Shown: in pieces, positions 13,976-14,099 of the stretch
Layout of the letters: each line of letters begins with the position of its first letter
How positions within the stretch are numbered: the first letter of the stretch is position 1
Source of the DNA: Hyphomicrobiales bacterium
GTDB lineage: Bacteria; Pseudomonadota; Alphaproteobacteria; Rhizobiales; Beijerinckiaceae
Length of the DNA: 14,099 nucleotides
Direction: 5' to 3'
NCBI GenBank assembly: GCA_003567055.1
Contig: PXAW01000471.1
Coordinates: 1 to 14,099, forward strand
The notes under the pieces: model-generated
Told to the model about the DNA's origin: nothing
What the model saw: the letters and a program-made list of their open reading frames with translations, nothing else
The model's database searches: none
Translations under genes and position numbers: made by a program

Positions 13976-14099
13976 TCAGCCCGCACGCCGCAGGAAGGCG
14001 CGATAGGGGAGGCGCGGCTCGGGCGGATCGGGGGGCTCGACCGGTGCGGCCGGCGGCGGGTTCGCGGCGTTCCTGCCTGCGGCATTGTTGCCCGCAGAA
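13976..14099 (-). CDS. Hypothetical protein, C-terminal end only (5' end outside window)
   Basis: On the minus strand an open frame enters from the window edge and stops with TGA at 13976-13978, giving about 40 residues. It is Asn/Ala/Pro-rich, then reads P-P-E-P-R-L-P-Y-R-A-F-L-R-R-A-G at the C-terminus. The change from a Pro-rich linker to a short basic, hydrophobic end looks like a true C-terminus, and the strand and spacing (56 bp to the next start) suit a gene upstream of the oxidoreductase. I do not recognise the family, and a chance open frame cannot be excluded. Confidence 0.4.
   Translation of the reverse strand, partial: SAGNNAAGRNAANPPPAAPVEPPDPPEPRLPYRAFLRRAG

Overview
The window is high-GC, tightly packed DNA from an alphaproteobacterium, most likely of the Hyphomicrobiales (Rhizobiales). 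The evidence is an alphaproteobacterial CckA hybrid kinase, CtrA-type TTAA-N7-TTAA boxes upstream of flagellar genes, a FixI/CcoS pair for cbb3 oxidase assembly, and palindromic intergenic repeats that read as 'GEG.GEG' peptides when translated. I cannot name the genus from sequence alone.

Layout. (1) Bases 1-1641, + strand: the 3' part of a FixI/CcoI-type copper P-ATPase followed by ccoS. The ATPase frame contains an in-frame TAG directly after the conserved TGE loop. (2) Bases 1646-4846, - strand: fliP and an unusually long fliO (760 residues, about 650 of them low-complexity Pro/Ala/Glu/Gln sequence). They converge on ccoS with only 4 bp between stop codons. (3) Bases 4847-5086: a divergent flagellar control region holding three TTAA boxes at exact 11-bp spacing (two overlapping CtrA-type sites), a hairpin in the fliO leader and two short palindromes. 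(4) Bases 5087-8504, + strand: flgB, flgC, fliE, fliQ, fliR and flhB, which encode proximal rod, rod adaptor and export-gate components. (5) Bases 8638-11163, + strand: cckA, the hybrid kinase at the top of the CckA-ChpT-CtrA phosphorelay. (6) Bases 11347-12951, + strand: a gamma-glutamyltransferase-family enzyme. (7) Bases 12952-13329: no convincing gene, but two palindromic repeat units. (8) Bases 13330-13920, - strand: a flavodoxin-fold NAD(P)H quinone oxidoreductase. (9) Bases 13976-14099, - strand: probably the C-terminus of a further gene.

How it fits together. Regions 2 to 4 supply most of the FliP/Q/R/FlhB export gate, its FliO accessory protein and the first rod proteins. The divergent promoter region carries motifs expected for CtrA. 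The next gene on the same strand, cckA, encodes the kinase that controls CtrA phosphorylation in this class, so the locus may hold both ends of a regulatory circuit. I see no defence system, CRISPR array, insertion sequence, tRNA or rRNA. The most noteworthy items are the CtrA boxes with the linked cckA, the giant disordered FliO tail with its short helical motifs, and the nonsense codon in the copper ATPase.
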